Shown here: positions 9,869 through 18,348 of the stretch, one piece after another
Numbering within the stretch: position 1 is the first letter of the stretch
How the letters are laid out: each line of letters begins with the position of its first letter
DNA from: Sphingopyxis fribergensis
GTDB taxonomy: Bacteria; Pseudomonadota; Alphaproteobacteria; Sphingomonadales; Sphingomonadaceae
Assembly (NCBI RefSeq): GCF_000803645.1
Contig: NZ_CP009122.1
Location: 4,130,501-4,194,500, forward strand
DNA length: 64,000 nucleotides
Direction of reading: 5' to 3'
Program-made: the position numbers and the translations under genes
Notes under the pieces: generated by a model
Told to the model about the DNA's origin: nothing
Database searches by the model: none
What the model saw: only the letters and a program-made list of their open reading frames with translations

Positions 9869-9940
9869 CGTCATTCCCGCGAAAGCGGGAACCCAGTTGT
9901 GACGTCAGCTCGCTGGGTCCCCGCTTTCGCGGGGATGACG
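9869..9940. repeat. REP-like extragenic palindrome, copy 2
   Basis: Two 28-bp arms (9869-9896 and 9913-9940) form an inverted repeat with two mismatches. The core (CGTCATTCCCGCGAAAGCGG) is the same as in the copy at 4107-4181. The two copies flank the imuA-imuB-dnaE2 operon. The rest of 9793-10101 holds no gene, only this repeat and the flagellin terminator. Confidence 0.8.
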
Positions 9941-10009
9941 AGTAAGAAGTAGAACGGCAACTATCGGCCGAGACCGCCGTTAGCGATAGTTCGCAACCCG
10001 TCGCCTCCG

Positions 10010-10046
10010 AAAAAGATGATGCCCCGGCTGTGGGGGCCGGGGCATC
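10010..10046 (-). terminator. Rho-independent terminator of fliC
   Basis: A perfect 11-bp stem (10018-10028 with 10036-10046, GC-rich, 7-nt loop) is followed on the minus strand by five T residues (A-run at 10010-10014) after ATC. It lies 56 bp beyond the flagellin stop. Confidence 0.88.
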
Positions 10047-10101
10047 GGATCAGGCTATCTAAGGGACCAACCAAATATAGCCTGAAATTTGTTCGCGAAT
10101 T

Positions 10102-10923
10102 TTAGCCGCGGAGCAGGTTCATCACGCCCTGCTGGCTCTGGTTCGCCTGGGCGAGCATCGCGGTCGATGCCTGTGCCAGGATGCCAGCGGCCGCGAGGTT
10201 CGTCGATTCGACCGAGAAATCGGCGTCTTCGATGCGCGATTTCGATTCCGACAGATTGGTGACGCTCGACGTCAAATTGTCGACAGCCGACGACAGACGG
10301 TTCTGCTGGGCACCCAGGTTGGCGCGTTCGGTCGCGACCGTGTCGATCGCGGTGTCGAGCGTTGCAAGCGCGGCCTGCGCACCCGCCGCGGTCGAGAAGT
10401 CGAGCGCATCGACGCCGAGCGCAGCGGCCTGCATGTCGGCGACCGTGATGTTCACGACCTGGCCGGTATCCAGACCCGTCTGAATGTCGAAGCCCGCAGC
10501 GACGCTGCCGTTGAGCAGCACATTGTCGTTGAACGTAGTGCGGGTCGCGACGTCGCCGATCTGCGAAATCAGCGCGGTAACTTCTTCCTGCACCAGCGTA
10601 CGGTCGTCATCGCTCAGCGTGCCCGTCGAGGCCTGCATCGCCAGTTCGCGCATGCGGACGAGGATGTCCGAGATGCTGCCAGCGGCGCTGTCGGCAGTCT
10701 GGGCAAGCGAAATGCCGTCGTTGGCGTTGCGGATCGCCTGCGTCAGGCCGCGCGCGCTGGCGTCCATGCGGGTCGCGATGGCGAGACCAGCGGCGTCGTC
10801 CTTCGCGCTGTTGATGCGCTTGCCGCTCGACAGGCGTTCCATGGCCTGCGACTGCATTTGGCTGGCGACGCGCGAGTTATTCTGGGCGCGAAGCGCGCTC
10901 ACATTGGTGTTGATGACAGTCAT
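10102..10923 (-). CDS. fliC: Flagellin
   Basis: Filament subunit, 273 aa. Both terminal coiled-coil domains are canonical: the N-terminus contains NTNVSALRAQNNSR and LSSGKRINSAKDDAAGLAIA, and the C-terminus contains SRIEDADFSVESTNLAAA and ends QSQQGVMNLLRG. The central region is very short, so this is essentially a D0/D1 flagellin without large surface domains. It is the only flagellin gene in the window and is divergent from fliE. A sigma28-type promoter lies about 70 bp upstream and a strong terminator follows, so it is probably a single-gene, late-class unit exported as a FliS client. Confidence 0.97.
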   Translation of the reverse strand: MTVINTNVSALRAQNNSRVASQMQSQAMERLSSGKRINSAKDDAAGLAIATRMDASARGLTQAIRNANDGISLAQTADSAAGSISDILVRMRELAMQASTGTLSDDDRTLVQEEVTALISQIGDVATRTTFNDNVLLNGSVAAGFDIQTGLDTGQVVNITVADMQAAALGVDALDFSTAAGAQAALATLDTAIDTVATERANLGAQQNRLSSAVDNLTSSVTNLSESKSRIEDADFSVESTNLAAAGILAQASTAMLAQANQSQQGVMNLLRG

Positions 10924-10992
10924 CTTTGTTCCTTTCCGGCCTCGATGGCCATTCCCGTGATGTGAGGGCTCGAGGAGCGGTCACGGAAAGCA

Positions 10993-11019
10993 GTAACGGC
11001 GGGCCGCGAGGGCGATTAA
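10993..11019 (-). promoter_or_regulatory. Sigma28-type promoter of fliC
   Basis: On the minus strand TTAA (11016-11019) is followed after 15 bp by GCCGTTAC (10993-11000), 6 of 8 matches to the FliA -10 GCCGATAA with the canonical spacing. The same pattern precedes fliD, flgM and motA. It would give a leader of about 64 nt. Confidence 0.65.
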
Positions 11020-11072
11020 GCGCACCCCGTCAAAAAAACGCCGACGCCGCTTGAAAGGCCGACGCGAACACA

Positions 11073-11086
11073 GTCAATTTCTTGAA
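11073..11086. promoter_or_regulatory. FleQ-like box upstream of fliE
   Basis: GTCA-ATTTCT-TGAA matches the GTCA-N6-TGA[C/A] pattern found near the other sigma54 promoters in this cluster, and matches the Pseudomonas FleQ box (GTCAATAAATTGAC) at 10 of 14 positions. It lies 19 bp upstream of the fliE sigma54 promoter. Confidence 0.6.
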
Positions 11087-11105
11087 AACAAGCCATATAT
11101 ATTTT

Positions 11106-11121
11106 TGGCACGCGCTTTGCA
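11106..11121 (+). promoter_or_regulatory. Sigma54 promoter of the fliE operon
   Basis: TGGCACG (11106-11112), CGCT, TTGCA (11117-11121): a full match to the RpoN -24/-12 consensus with correct spacing, about 50 bp before the fliE start. Confidence 0.9.
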
Positions 11122-11171
11122 TTGTTCTTTGCGTGCGGCACGTCGCCGCCATCAGGACGGATGAAAAAGCA

Positions 11172-11525
11172 ATGAGCACGATTGACCCGAGCCGGCTGCT
11201 GCAGATGCGCAGTTCGATTCTCAATCAGAACCAGGCGTTGCAGCGCGCCGCGGGCCGTGGCGGCATCGGCGGAGCCGAAGGCGGCGTCGGCGGCGCAGAC
11301 GGAACGCCGGATTTCGGCGCCGCGATCAACAATGCGCTGCAACAGGTCAATGCGCAGCAGTCGAAGGCGAGCAACCTAAGCGAAGCCTATGAACGCGGCG
11401 ACACGCACGACATCGTCAGCGTGATGATCGAGCGCCAGAAGGCCTCGCTCGGTTTCGAAACCACCCTGCAAGTCCGCAACAAGCTGCTGTCCGCGTATCG
11501 CGACATCATGAACATGCCGGTGTAA
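11172..11525 (+). CDS. fliE: Flagellar hook-basal body complex protein FliE
   Basis: FliE joins the MS ring to the rod; 117 aa. The C-terminal half matches the family (SKASNLSEAYERGDTHDIVSVMIERQKASLGFETTLQVRNKLLSAYRDIMNMPV region). An in-frame ATG exists at 11082, but the sigma54 promoter (11106-11121) lies downstream of it, so the start is set at ATG 11172 with AGGACGG upstream. First gene of a long operon running to flhB, with fliDS following from an extra promoter. A Gly-rich insert (RGGIGGAEGGVGG) sits before the conserved part. Confidence 0.92.
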   Translation: MSTIDPSRLLQMRSSILNQNQALQRAAGRGGIGGAEGGVGGADGTPDFGAAINNALQQVNAQQSKASNLSEAYERGDTHDIVSVMIERQKASLGFETTLQVRNKLLSAYRDIMNMPV

Positions 11526-11528
11526 TCC

Positions 11529-13196
11529 ATGGCCGAGACCCAGATCCTGACCCCCGTCCCCAATTCGATGGACGACGGCTCCGCGAACCGCCTGTCCGCT
11601 CCCGTCTTCGGTGGCCGGCTCGCACCGTTTACCCAGTTCATGCGCCAGCCCGCCGTCCAGCGCGCGCTGCCCGCGATCGCGATGACCTCGGCGATCGGCA
11701 TCGCCGCGTTCGCCTATTTCACGATGCAGGCGTCGCCGCAGGCGCAGCTGTTCGCCGGGCTCGATGACAGCGACAAGGCGGCGGTCGCCGACGCGCTGCA
11801 GACGCAGGGCATCGGCCACAGCATCGACCCCACGACCGGCGCGCTCACCGTCGATGCCGACAAGCTCCACCAGGCGCGCATCGCGCTCGCTGGGCAGGGC
11901 CTGCCCAAGGCGGCGCCGAGCGGCGACAGCCTGATCGCCGCGCTCCCCATGGGGTCGAGCCGCGCGATCGAGGGCGAAGCGCTGCGCTCGGCGCGCGAGG
12001 CCGACCTGTCGCGCACGATCGAGACGATCGACGCGGTCAAGAGTGCGCGCGTCCATGTCGCCGCCGCCGAACCCAGCCTGTTCGTCCGCGAGGACAAGCC
12101 CGCCACCGCGTCGGTCATGCTGACCCTGCAGAACGGCCGTTCGCTCAGCGACGGCCAAGTGCAGGCGATCCGTTTCCTCGTCGCTTCGTCGATCCCCGGC
12201 ATGAACGCCGATCAGGTGTCGGTGATCGACCAGCGCGGCGCTTTGCTGTCGGACACCGCATCGGGCAGCGACATGAAGGCATTCCAGTTGCAAGTGCAGG
12301 TCGAGGACCGCTTCCGCCGCGCGCTCGACACCTTGCTCGGCCCGATGCTCGGCGCCGGCAACTATACCGTCGAGGTCCACGCCGACGTCGATATGTCCGA
12401 AAGCCAGGCGACGCGCGAAAGCTTTCCCGAGAACGACCGCGCGCTGACCAGCGAACAGATCACCCGCTCGACCAGCGGCACGAGCGCGCCCGCGGTCGGC
12501 ATCCCCGGCGCGCTGTCGAACCAGCCGCCGCAGGCGACCACGATCACCGCGACCGGCCCGCAGCCCGTCCCCGTCGGCGCGCCCCCGGCACCCGGCACCG
12601 AAAGCAATGAAAATGCCGCGCGCGCCTATGAAGTCGGCCGCGAGATTTCGGTGACGCACTCGCCGCAGGGCAAGCTGCGCCGCGTTTCGGTCGCGGTCGC
12701 GCTCAATCAAGGCAAAAAGGCACTGACGCAGGCTGATCTTACCAAGATCGACAATCTGGTGAAGGGCGCGATCGGTTTTGACGCGACGCGCGGCGACCTC
12801 GTCGCGATCAACCAGCGTCCGTTCGTTCAGGTCGAAGACACCGCGCCCGCCTTTTACGACCAGGGCTGGTTCCTGCCGCTCGTCAAGCAGGTCGGCGCGA
12901 TCCTCGTCGCGCTGCTCGCCTTCCTGTTCGTCGGCCGGCCCATGATCCGCGCCGCCAAGGAACGCGCCGCCAAGCGCATCGCCCAGCATCAGGAACTCGA
13001 AGCATCGCTGCTCGCCGCGACCGATCGCCCGGCACTCGCCAGCGGTCAACACGGCCGCGAAATCACGCTCGAGATGATCGAACAGGCGCCGAGCTATGAA
13101 GCCCGCGCCAACCTCGTCCGCGCCTTCGTCCGGCAGGACTCGGCGCGCGCCGCGCTGGTCGTCCGCCACCTGATGCAGGAGGGCGCCCGTGCCTGA
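11529..13196 (+). CDS. fliF: Flagellar MS-ring protein FliF
   Basis: Forms the membrane-supramembrane ring that houses the export gate. 555 aa, with an N-terminal transmembrane helix near residues 46-66 and a C-terminal helix near 445-470 (LPLVKQVGAILVALLAFLFVG). Between them are YscJ/FliF ring modules (GLDDSDKAAVADALQTQGI; GSSRAIEGEALRSAREADLSRTIET; ARVHVAAAEPSLFV). The cytoplasmic C-terminal tail would bind FliG, whose gene follows with an 8-bp overlap. Length is typical. Confidence 0.96.
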   Translation: MAETQILTPVPNSMDDGSANRLSAPVFGGRLAPFTQFMRQPAVQRALPAIAMTSAIGIAAFAYFTMQASPQAQLFAGLDDSDKAAVADALQTQGIGHSIDPTTGALTVDADKLHQARIALAGQGLPKAAPSGDSLIAALPMGSSRAIEGEALRSAREADLSRTIETIDAVKSARVHVAAAEPSLFVREDKPATASVMLTLQNGRSLSDGQVQAIRFLVASSIPGMNADQVSVIDQRGALLSDTASGSDMKAFQLQVQVEDRFRRALDTLLGPMLGAGNYTVEVHADVDMSESQATRESFPENDRALTSEQITRSTSGTSAPAVGIPGALSNQPPQATTITATGPQPVPVGAPPAPGTESNENAARAYEVGREISVTHSPQGKLRRVSVAVALNQGKKALTQADLTKIDNLVKGAIGFDATRGDLVAINQRPFVQVEDTAPAFYDQGWFLPLVKQVGAILVALLAFLFVGRPMIRAAKERAAKRIAQHQELEASLLAATDRPALASGQHGREITLEMIEQAPSYEARANLVRAFVRQDSARAALVVRHLMQEGARA

Positions 13197-14220
13197 CGTC
13201 GCCGAACTAGATAATGTACCCGCGATGCCCGCGATCGAAGGATCGGCCGCCGCCGCGATCCTGTTGATGCTGCTCGATGAAAGCGAAGCCGCGACGATCC
13301 TGAAACAGCTCGGTCCCGAAGAAGTGCGCCAGCTGGCGAAAGCGATGTTCGACACCGCCAACGCCAGCGAGCAGCAGATCGGCCAGGCGCTCGACCGCTT
13401 TGTGACGCGCAGCCGCGACGTCAGTGCGCTCGCGATCGGCGCCGACATTCGCATCCGCACCGTGATGAACGAAGCCGTCGGCAACGTCCGCGCCGACAAT
13501 ATCCTTGCCGCCGTCGCGCCGCAGCGAAGCGCCGCGTCGCTCGAAATGCTGCGCTGGATGGACGTCGACGCGATCAGCGGGCTGCTTGCCAGCGAACATC
13601 CGCAGGTCGGCGCGCTGATCCTCTCGGTGCTCGTCCCCGATGTCGCCGCGCGCGCGATCGAGACGCTCGACGAAGTGCTGCAGGCCGACCTGGTGCTGCG
13701 CGCCGCGATGCTGACCTCGGTCCCCGCCGCGGCGATCGAGGATCTCGAAGCGGTGCTCGCGAGCGCCAATGTCGATGGCCAGCGCGTTGCAAAACAGGCA
13801 ATCGGCGGCCCGAGCGATGTCGCCAAGATCATGAAGAAAATGCCGAAGCAGCTTTCGGAGCGCACGCTCCGTTCGCTGAAGAAGCACGACCGCATCCTCG
13901 CCCAGGCGATCGAGGAAGAGATGTTCATCTTCGAAAATCTGCGCGATCTCGACAAGAAGAGCCTCAGCAGCGTGCTGCGTTCGGTCGACGCCGCCCAGCT
14001 CGCGATTGCGCTCAAGGGCGCCGACGAAGAGATGGTCGACATGTGCCTCGCCACCATGTCGCAGCGCGCCGCCGAAACGATCCGCGACGAGATGGCCGAA
14101 ATGACGATGGTCAAGCGCGCCGACGTCGACGATGCGCAAAAGAGCGTGATGCAGATCGTGCGCCAGATGGCGGCGGCCGGCGAAATCATGATCGCGGGCG
14201 GCGGCGACGACTATGTCTGA
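13189..14220 (+). CDS. fliG: Flagellar motor switch protein FliG
   Basis: Rotor protein between FliF and FliM; 343 aa. All three domains are visible: N-terminal FliF-binding part (AAAILLMLLDESEAATILKQLGPEEV), middle domain (EHPQVGALILSVLVPDVAARAIETL), and C-terminal torque domain with the family stretch MFIFENLRDLDKKSLSSVLR and the following charged helix (ALKGADEEMVDMCLATMSQRAAE). Overlaps fliF and fliH by 8 bp each. Confidence 0.97.
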   Translation: MPDVAELDNVPAMPAIEGSAAAAILLMLLDESEAATILKQLGPEEVRQLAKAMFDTANASEQQIGQALDRFVTRSRDVSALAIGADIRIRTVMNEAVGNVRADNILAAVAPQRSAASLEMLRWMDVDAISGLLASEHPQVGALILSVLVPDVAARAIETLDEVLQADLVLRAAMLTSVPAAAIEDLEAVLASANVDGQRVAKQAIGGPSDVAKIMKKMPKQLSERTLRSLKKHDRILAQAIEEEMFIFENLRDLDKKSLSSVLRSVDAAQLAIALKGADEEMVDMCLATMSQRAAETIRDEMAEMTMVKRADVDDAQKSVMQIVRQMAAAGEIMIAGGGDDYV

Positions 14221-14815
14221 TCGCGTCACCGAAACCGGCTTCGCCCCCGTCTCGCTCACCGACGCGATGGCGCGCGGCAGCGGCTTCCGCCCGATGTCCT
14301 TCGCACCCGCGACCTACACGGCGCAGGCGACCGAACAGGAAAACATCGACGAACTCGACCTCGAAGACCCCTTCGCACTCGGCCTCGCCGAAGGCCAGCG
14401 CCTCGCCGAAGCCGCCTTTGTTGCCGAGCGCCACCAGCTGCTCGCACTGCTCGCCGGTGCCGAAGCGCTGCAAGACGAGCCGAGCGAAGAACTCGCGCAG
14501 CTGATCGCCGAGACCGTCGAGCGGCTGGTCCGCCAGATCGTCGCCGCCGCACCGATCGATGCCGAATGGCTGCAGGCGCAGGCCCAGACCGCGGCCGACA
14601 TGGTCGCCGACGCCGACAAGGCGCGCACGCTGTGGGTCCATCCCGACGATGCCGCGCTGCTCGCCGACGCGCCGCTGACGCTAGCGATCGAATGCGATCC
14701 CGCGATGGTGCGTGGCACCGTCCGTCTCGAAACCTCGACCGGCTGGATCGAGCATGGCCGCGCGGTCTATCTCGACGAACTGCGCACCGCGCTCGGCACC
14801 GGAGACCTCGCATGA
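14213..14815 (+). CDS. fliH: Flagellar assembly protein FliH
   Basis: Cytoplasmic regulator of the export ATPase FliI, 200 aa. It shows the acidic, alanine-rich coiled-coil centre (GLAEGQRLAEAAFVAERHQLLALL) and the C-terminal FliH/YscL domain ending VRGTVRLETSTGWIEHG. Sequence conservation in this family is low, so the call also rests on position between fliG and fliI. Its stop overlaps the fliI start by ATGA. Confidence 0.85.
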   Translation: MSDRVTETGFAPVSLTDAMARGSGFRPMSFAPATYTAQATEQENIDELDLEDPFALGLAEGQRLAEAAFVAERHQLLALLAGAEALQDEPSEELAQLIAETVERLVRQIVAAAPIDAEWLQAQAQTAADMVADADKARTLWVHPDDAALLADAPLTLAIECDPAMVRGTVRLETSTGWIEHGRAVYLDELRTALGTGDLA

Positions 14816-16143
14816 CGCGCCGGCTTGCCATGAGCGCGCAGCAGCTGCTCGACCCCGTCGACCTGGCGAACGCCAGCCCGCGCCGCATCGGCACGCTCGT
14901 CGCGCACGAGGGCATCATGCTCGAAGTGTCGGGTTTCCCGCAACCGCTGGGCAGCAACGTCCGCATCAAGTCGGCCGACAACGACTATGTCTACGGCGAA
15001 GTCGTTGGCTTCCGCGGCCACCGGAGCCTCGTCCTCCCCTTCGACATGAACAAGCCGCTCGTCACCGGCGCGCCGGTCGAACCGCATGGCGCGAGCAGCA
15101 TGGTTGCCGTCGGCAAGACGCTGCTCGGCCGCATCATGGATGCGCAGGGCAATCCGCTCGACGGCCGCCCGGCGATCAAATCGCAATTCCAGTGGCCGCT
15201 CGCCGGCCGCAAGGTTAACCCGCTGCGCCGCGGCCGTGTCACCAATCCGCTCAACATGGGCGTGCGCGCGATCAACGGTCTGCTCACCGTCGGCGAAGGC
15301 CAGCGCGTCGCGATCATCGCGGGTTCGGGCGTCGGTAAGTCGGTGCTGATGGGGCAGATGATCGCGGGCACCGAATGCGACGTCATCGTCGTCGGGCTGA
15401 TCGGCGAGCGCAGCCGCGAAGTCAGCGATTTTGTCGAAACCAAGCTGCCCCCCGAAGTCCGCAAGAAGTCGGTCGTCGTCGCGGTTCCCGCCGACCATCC
15501 GCCTTTGCTCCGCCTGCGCGCCGCGATGCGCGCGACCGCGATCGCCGAGGCCTTCCGCGCCGAGGGCAAGAAAGTATTGCTGCTGATCGACAGCCTGACC
15601 CGCGTCGCGCATGCGCAGCGCGAGATCGGGCTGACGCTGGGCGAGCCGCCGACGATGAAGGGTTATCCCCCGTCGGTCTTCGCGCTGATCCCCTCGCTGT
15701 GCGAGCGTGCCGGAATCGACCGCCTGACCGGCGGCTCGATCACCGCGCTCTACACCGTGCTCGCCGATGGCGGCGACATCGACGATCCGGTCGTCGACAG
15801 CGCGCGTGCGATCGTCGATGGCCATATCATCCTGTCGCGCCAGCTGGCCGAACAGGGCGTCTATCCCGCGATCGACGTCGCGCGTTCGCTGTCGCGCACG
15901 ATGGTCGATTCGGTCGATCCCGAACATGCCGCCGCCGCCGCGCGCTTTCGCCAGCTGTGGTCCGTCTATGAAGAGAATCGCGATCTGATGCTGATGGGCG
16001 CTTATGTCGCCGGCGCCGATCCGGTGCTCGACACCGCCATCACGCGCCACGCCGACCAGATCGCCTTCGTGTCGCAGCCTGCCAAGGCGCAGGTCGATTT
16101 CCAAAATTCCCGCCAAGCCCTGATTGAAGGATATTCCGCATGA
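14812..16143 (+). CDS. fliI: Flagellum-specific ATPase FliI
   Basis: Hexameric ATPase that feeds substrates to the flagellar type III export gate; 443 aa. Walker A is GSGVGKS at residues 171-177, Walker B lies in KKVLLLIDSLTRVAHA, and the F1-like signature RTMVDSVDPEHAAAAARFR follows near the C-terminus. The frame is open to 14566, but the ATG at 14812 overlapping the fliH stop is the family start (MTRRLAMSAQQ). fliJ overlaps its end by 4 bp. Confidence 0.96.
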   Translation: MTRRLAMSAQQLLDPVDLANASPRRIGTLVAHEGIMLEVSGFPQPLGSNVRIKSADNDYVYGEVVGFRGHRSLVLPFDMNKPLVTGAPVEPHGASSMVAVGKTLLGRIMDAQGNPLDGRPAIKSQFQWPLAGRKVNPLRRGRVTNPLNMGVRAINGLLTVGEGQRVAIIAGSGVGKSVLMGQMIAGTECDVIVVGLIGERSREVSDFVETKLPPEVRKKSVVVAVPADHPPLLRLRAAMRATAIAEAFRAEGKKVLLLIDSLTRVAHAQREIGLTLGEPPTMKGYPPSVFALIPSLCERAGIDRLTGGSITALYTVLADGGDIDDPVVDSARAIVDGHIILSRQLAEQGVYPAIDVARSLSRTMVDSVDPEHAAAAARFRQLWSVYEENRDLMLMGAYVAGADPVLDTAITRHADQIAFVSQPAKAQVDFQNSRQALIEGYSA

Positions 16144-16586
16144 ACGCCCGTACCGCACGCCGCAAACGTATCATCCGCGTGCGCTCCGTCGAACATCAGA
16201 TGGCGGAGGCCAATCTGGCGCGCGCCAATGGCGAACTCGCGAACCTCGTCGAACTGGCGAAGCGGCTCGAAACGCTGCGCGTCGACCTCGCGATGGCCAA
16301 GGGTGCCGTCGCCGGCCGCGCGCTCAACTCGGTCGGCGAGCTCGCGATGCGGCTCGACATTGCGCAGGAAAGCCTGACCGCGCCGCTGGCAGGTGCCAGC
16401 GAGCGCCGCGACCAGGCCGGTGCGCTGGTACAAAGCGCGATGGTCAAGGAAGAATCGGCGGTCCGCCTCTACGAACGCAGCCGGAAGGCGGCGCAGGTCG
16501 AACAGGAACGCCGGGACGACGCCAACCGCCCGCACCGTCCGCGCACGGGCATGCGTCTACGCCTGATCGAAGGCGGCGCGTCATGA
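16140..16586 (+). CDS. fliJ: FliJ-like flagellar export chaperone
   Basis: 148 aa, strongly helical and charged with heptad-like spacing (HQMAEANLARANGELANLVELAKRLETL; then RRDQAGALVQSAMVKEESAVRLYERSRKAAQVEQERRDD), the architecture of the FliJ coiled coil that sits in the FliI hexamer. Sequence similarity in this family is weak, so the assignment leans on position directly after fliI and before fliK, with ATGA overlaps on both sides. Confidence 0.75.
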   Translation: MNARTARRKRIIRVRSVEHQMAEANLARANGELANLVELAKRLETLRVDLAMAKGAVAGRALNSVGELAMRLDIAQESLTAPLAGASERRDQAGALVQSAMVKEESAVRLYERSRKAAQVEQERRDDANRPHRPRTGMRLRLIEGGAS

Positions 16587-17725
16587 TGAGCGCGCCCTCT
16601 ATCCCCACGCCGCAGGGCGCCATGCCCGCGGGCTTCGCAACCTTCCTCGCCAACATCGGCCAGCTTCCGGCCGATGGCGGCGAAAGCCCCAGCTTCGACC
16701 GGCTGCTCGCCGCCGCGCCGGGTGCTGCCGTTCCGATCGCGAATGCCACCGCGACGATCAAGATCGATCCGGTACTGGCCATCGACGCCGCGGCGGCGCA
16801 AATCGAAACCCCGGTCGAATCGGATGTCGAAGACCCCGCGGCCAAGGCCGCGCCGGTTAAAGCCGATCCCGCTGCGCTGGCCGCGAACCTGCTTATCGCG
16901 CTGAACGGTGCCATCCCCGGCGCCGCACCCGCAACTGGCAAGCCCGTTCCGGCCAAGCCCGGAACCGACGCGGCGGCGTCGGAGACGACCGAGACCGGCG
17001 AGACCGTCCCGACTGCCCCGCCCCCAAATTGGGACGCGATCGTGGCGGTCGCTATCCCGGCCGTCCCAAAGCCCGCAAGGCCGTCAGAAACGGGGAAGGC
17101 TGCGGCCGACAATAGTGCGCCAGCACTTCCCGTCGCCGCCCGCCCCCGAGACGCCGCGATGCCGACGCTCAACGGCGCCGAGGCGCCTGTCGCCAAATCC
17201 CCCGAAGCCGCTTCTTCGATGACGATCCTCTTCACCCAGCCGACCGCGCCGGGGGCCGCAACGCTCGCCGAAGCCGCAGCGCCCGCGGCGATCGCCGAAC
17301 AGGTGATCGACATCGACAGCGACGGCGCGTGGATCGACCAACTTGCACGCGACATCGCCGCGACCAAATCGGAGAGCGGCGATATCAGCTTTCGCCTGAT
17401 GCCGAAGCATCTCGGCCGCCTCGACGTCGCAATGCAGATGGGCGACGAAGGCATGTCGCTGAAAATGGACACGCATCACGAAGCGACCGCGACGATCGTC
17501 ACCGCCGCGCAGGGGCGTCTCGTCGACGAACTCCGCCAGCAGGGCGTGCGCGTTACAGGGTCCGAAGTGACCTGCACCCCAGGCGAAACCGGACGCCAGT
17601 CGCAAAGCCAGGGTCAGGGCCGCGCCGCTGCCCCCGATCCCAGCCACCTCATCGAAACCGCCACCGAACGCGCCGAGCCGCGTGACGAAGACCGCGCCGC
17701 CGACCGCCGCGGCCGCTTCGCCTGA
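16583..17725 (+). CDS. fliK: Flagellar hook-length control protein FliK
   Basis: Secreted ruler that ends hook growth and switches export specificity; 380 aa. The N-terminal two thirds is Ala/Pro-rich, low-complexity ruler sequence. The C-terminal Flg_hook domain is conserved (DISFRLMPKHLGRLDVAMQM, then LVDELRQQGVRV), followed by a polar tail. The start is set at the ATGATG at 16583, which overlaps the fliJ stop; the frame is open upstream but only shadows fliI and fliJ. For a hook built from a 275-aa FlgE the ruler is not unusually short. Confidence 0.88.
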   Translation: MMSAPSIPTPQGAMPAGFATFLANIGQLPADGGESPSFDRLLAAAPGAAVPIANATATIKIDPVLAIDAAAAQIETPVESDVEDPAAKAAPVKADPAALAANLLIALNGAIPGAAPATGKPVPAKPGTDAAASETTETGETVPTAPPPNWDAIVAVAIPAVPKPARPSETGKAAADNSAPALPVAARPRDAAMPTLNGAEAPVAKSPEAASSMTILFTQPTAPGAATLAEAAAPAAIAEQVIDIDSDGAWIDQLARDIAATKSESGDISFRLMPKHLGRLDVAMQMGDEGMSLKMDTHHEATATIVTAAQGRLVDELRQQGVRVTGSEVTCTPGETGRQSQSQGQGRAAAPDPSHLIETATERAEPRDEDRAADRRGRFA

Positions 17726-17739
17726 TCAGAAAGGGTCCC

Positions 17740-18348
17740 ATGATGGCCAAGGATAATGTCGAAGGCGCCCCCAAGAAAAAGGGCAAGTTCAAGAAGCTGC
17801 TGCTGATCGGCGTCGCCGCGATCGTCCTGATCGGCGCCGGTGCGGGCGCGGGCATCTATTTCGGCGCGCTGTCGGCGCACGAGGCGAAGCCCGAGGATCA
17901 TTTTCCCAAGCTCGTCCTGCGCAGCGAAGGCGAACCTGAGCCGGCCGCCGAGGGCGAAGAGAAGGAAGCGCCGCTGAAGGTCGGCACGGTGTCGGTCCCG
18001 AACGACAAGTTCAAGGTCGACCCCAAGAAATATGAGATCACCTATTATCCGATTGCCGACAGCTTTACGACGAACCTCGCCGACGGATCAGGCTTCCTGC
18101 AGGTGGGTATCAGCCTTTCGACCTTCTATGACGGCAAGGTTATCAATAATATCAAACGGCAGGCTGTTCCGATCCGTTCGGTCGTGCTTATGGTGCTCGC
18201 CGAACAGGATCCGGCGTTGCTCTCCACATCACAGGGGAAACAGCGGCTGCAGCGTCAGCTGACCGCCGCGATCAACGATGTGTTGCGCGACAAGGAAGGT
18301 TTCGGGGGCATCGACAATGTTTATTTCACAAGCCTGGTGATTCAGTGA
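17740..18348 (+). CDS. fliL: Flagellar basal body-associated protein FliL
   Basis: Inner-membrane protein that surrounds the stators; 202 aa. A basic cytoplasmic N-terminus (KKKGKFKK) precedes one transmembrane helix (about residues 22-44, LLLIGVAAIVLIGAGAGAGIYFG). The periplasmic domain follows, with YYPIADSFTTNLADGSGFLQVGISLSTFYD and the conserved C-terminal part KEGFGGIDNVYFTSLVIQ. The stop overlaps the fliM start (GTGA). Confidence 0.93.
   Translation: MMAKDNVEGAPKKKGKFKKLLLIGVAAIVLIGAGAGAGIYFGALSAHEAKPEDHFPKLVLRSEGEPEPAAEGEEKEAPLKVGTVSVPNDKFKVDPKKYEITYYPIADSFTTNLADGSGFLQVGISLSTFYDGKVINNIKRQAVPIRSVVLMVLAEQDPALLSTSQGKQRLQRQLTAAINDVLRDKEGFGGIDNVYFTSLVIQ

Noticed and set aside
11376..14189. 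A 937-codon open frame on the minus strand opposite fliE-fliG
   Set aside because: It mirrors the codon structure of strongly conserved flagellar genes, has low-complexity Arg/Ala/Ser/Asp composition and no recognisable domain. Long antisense frames are usual in GC-rich DNA.
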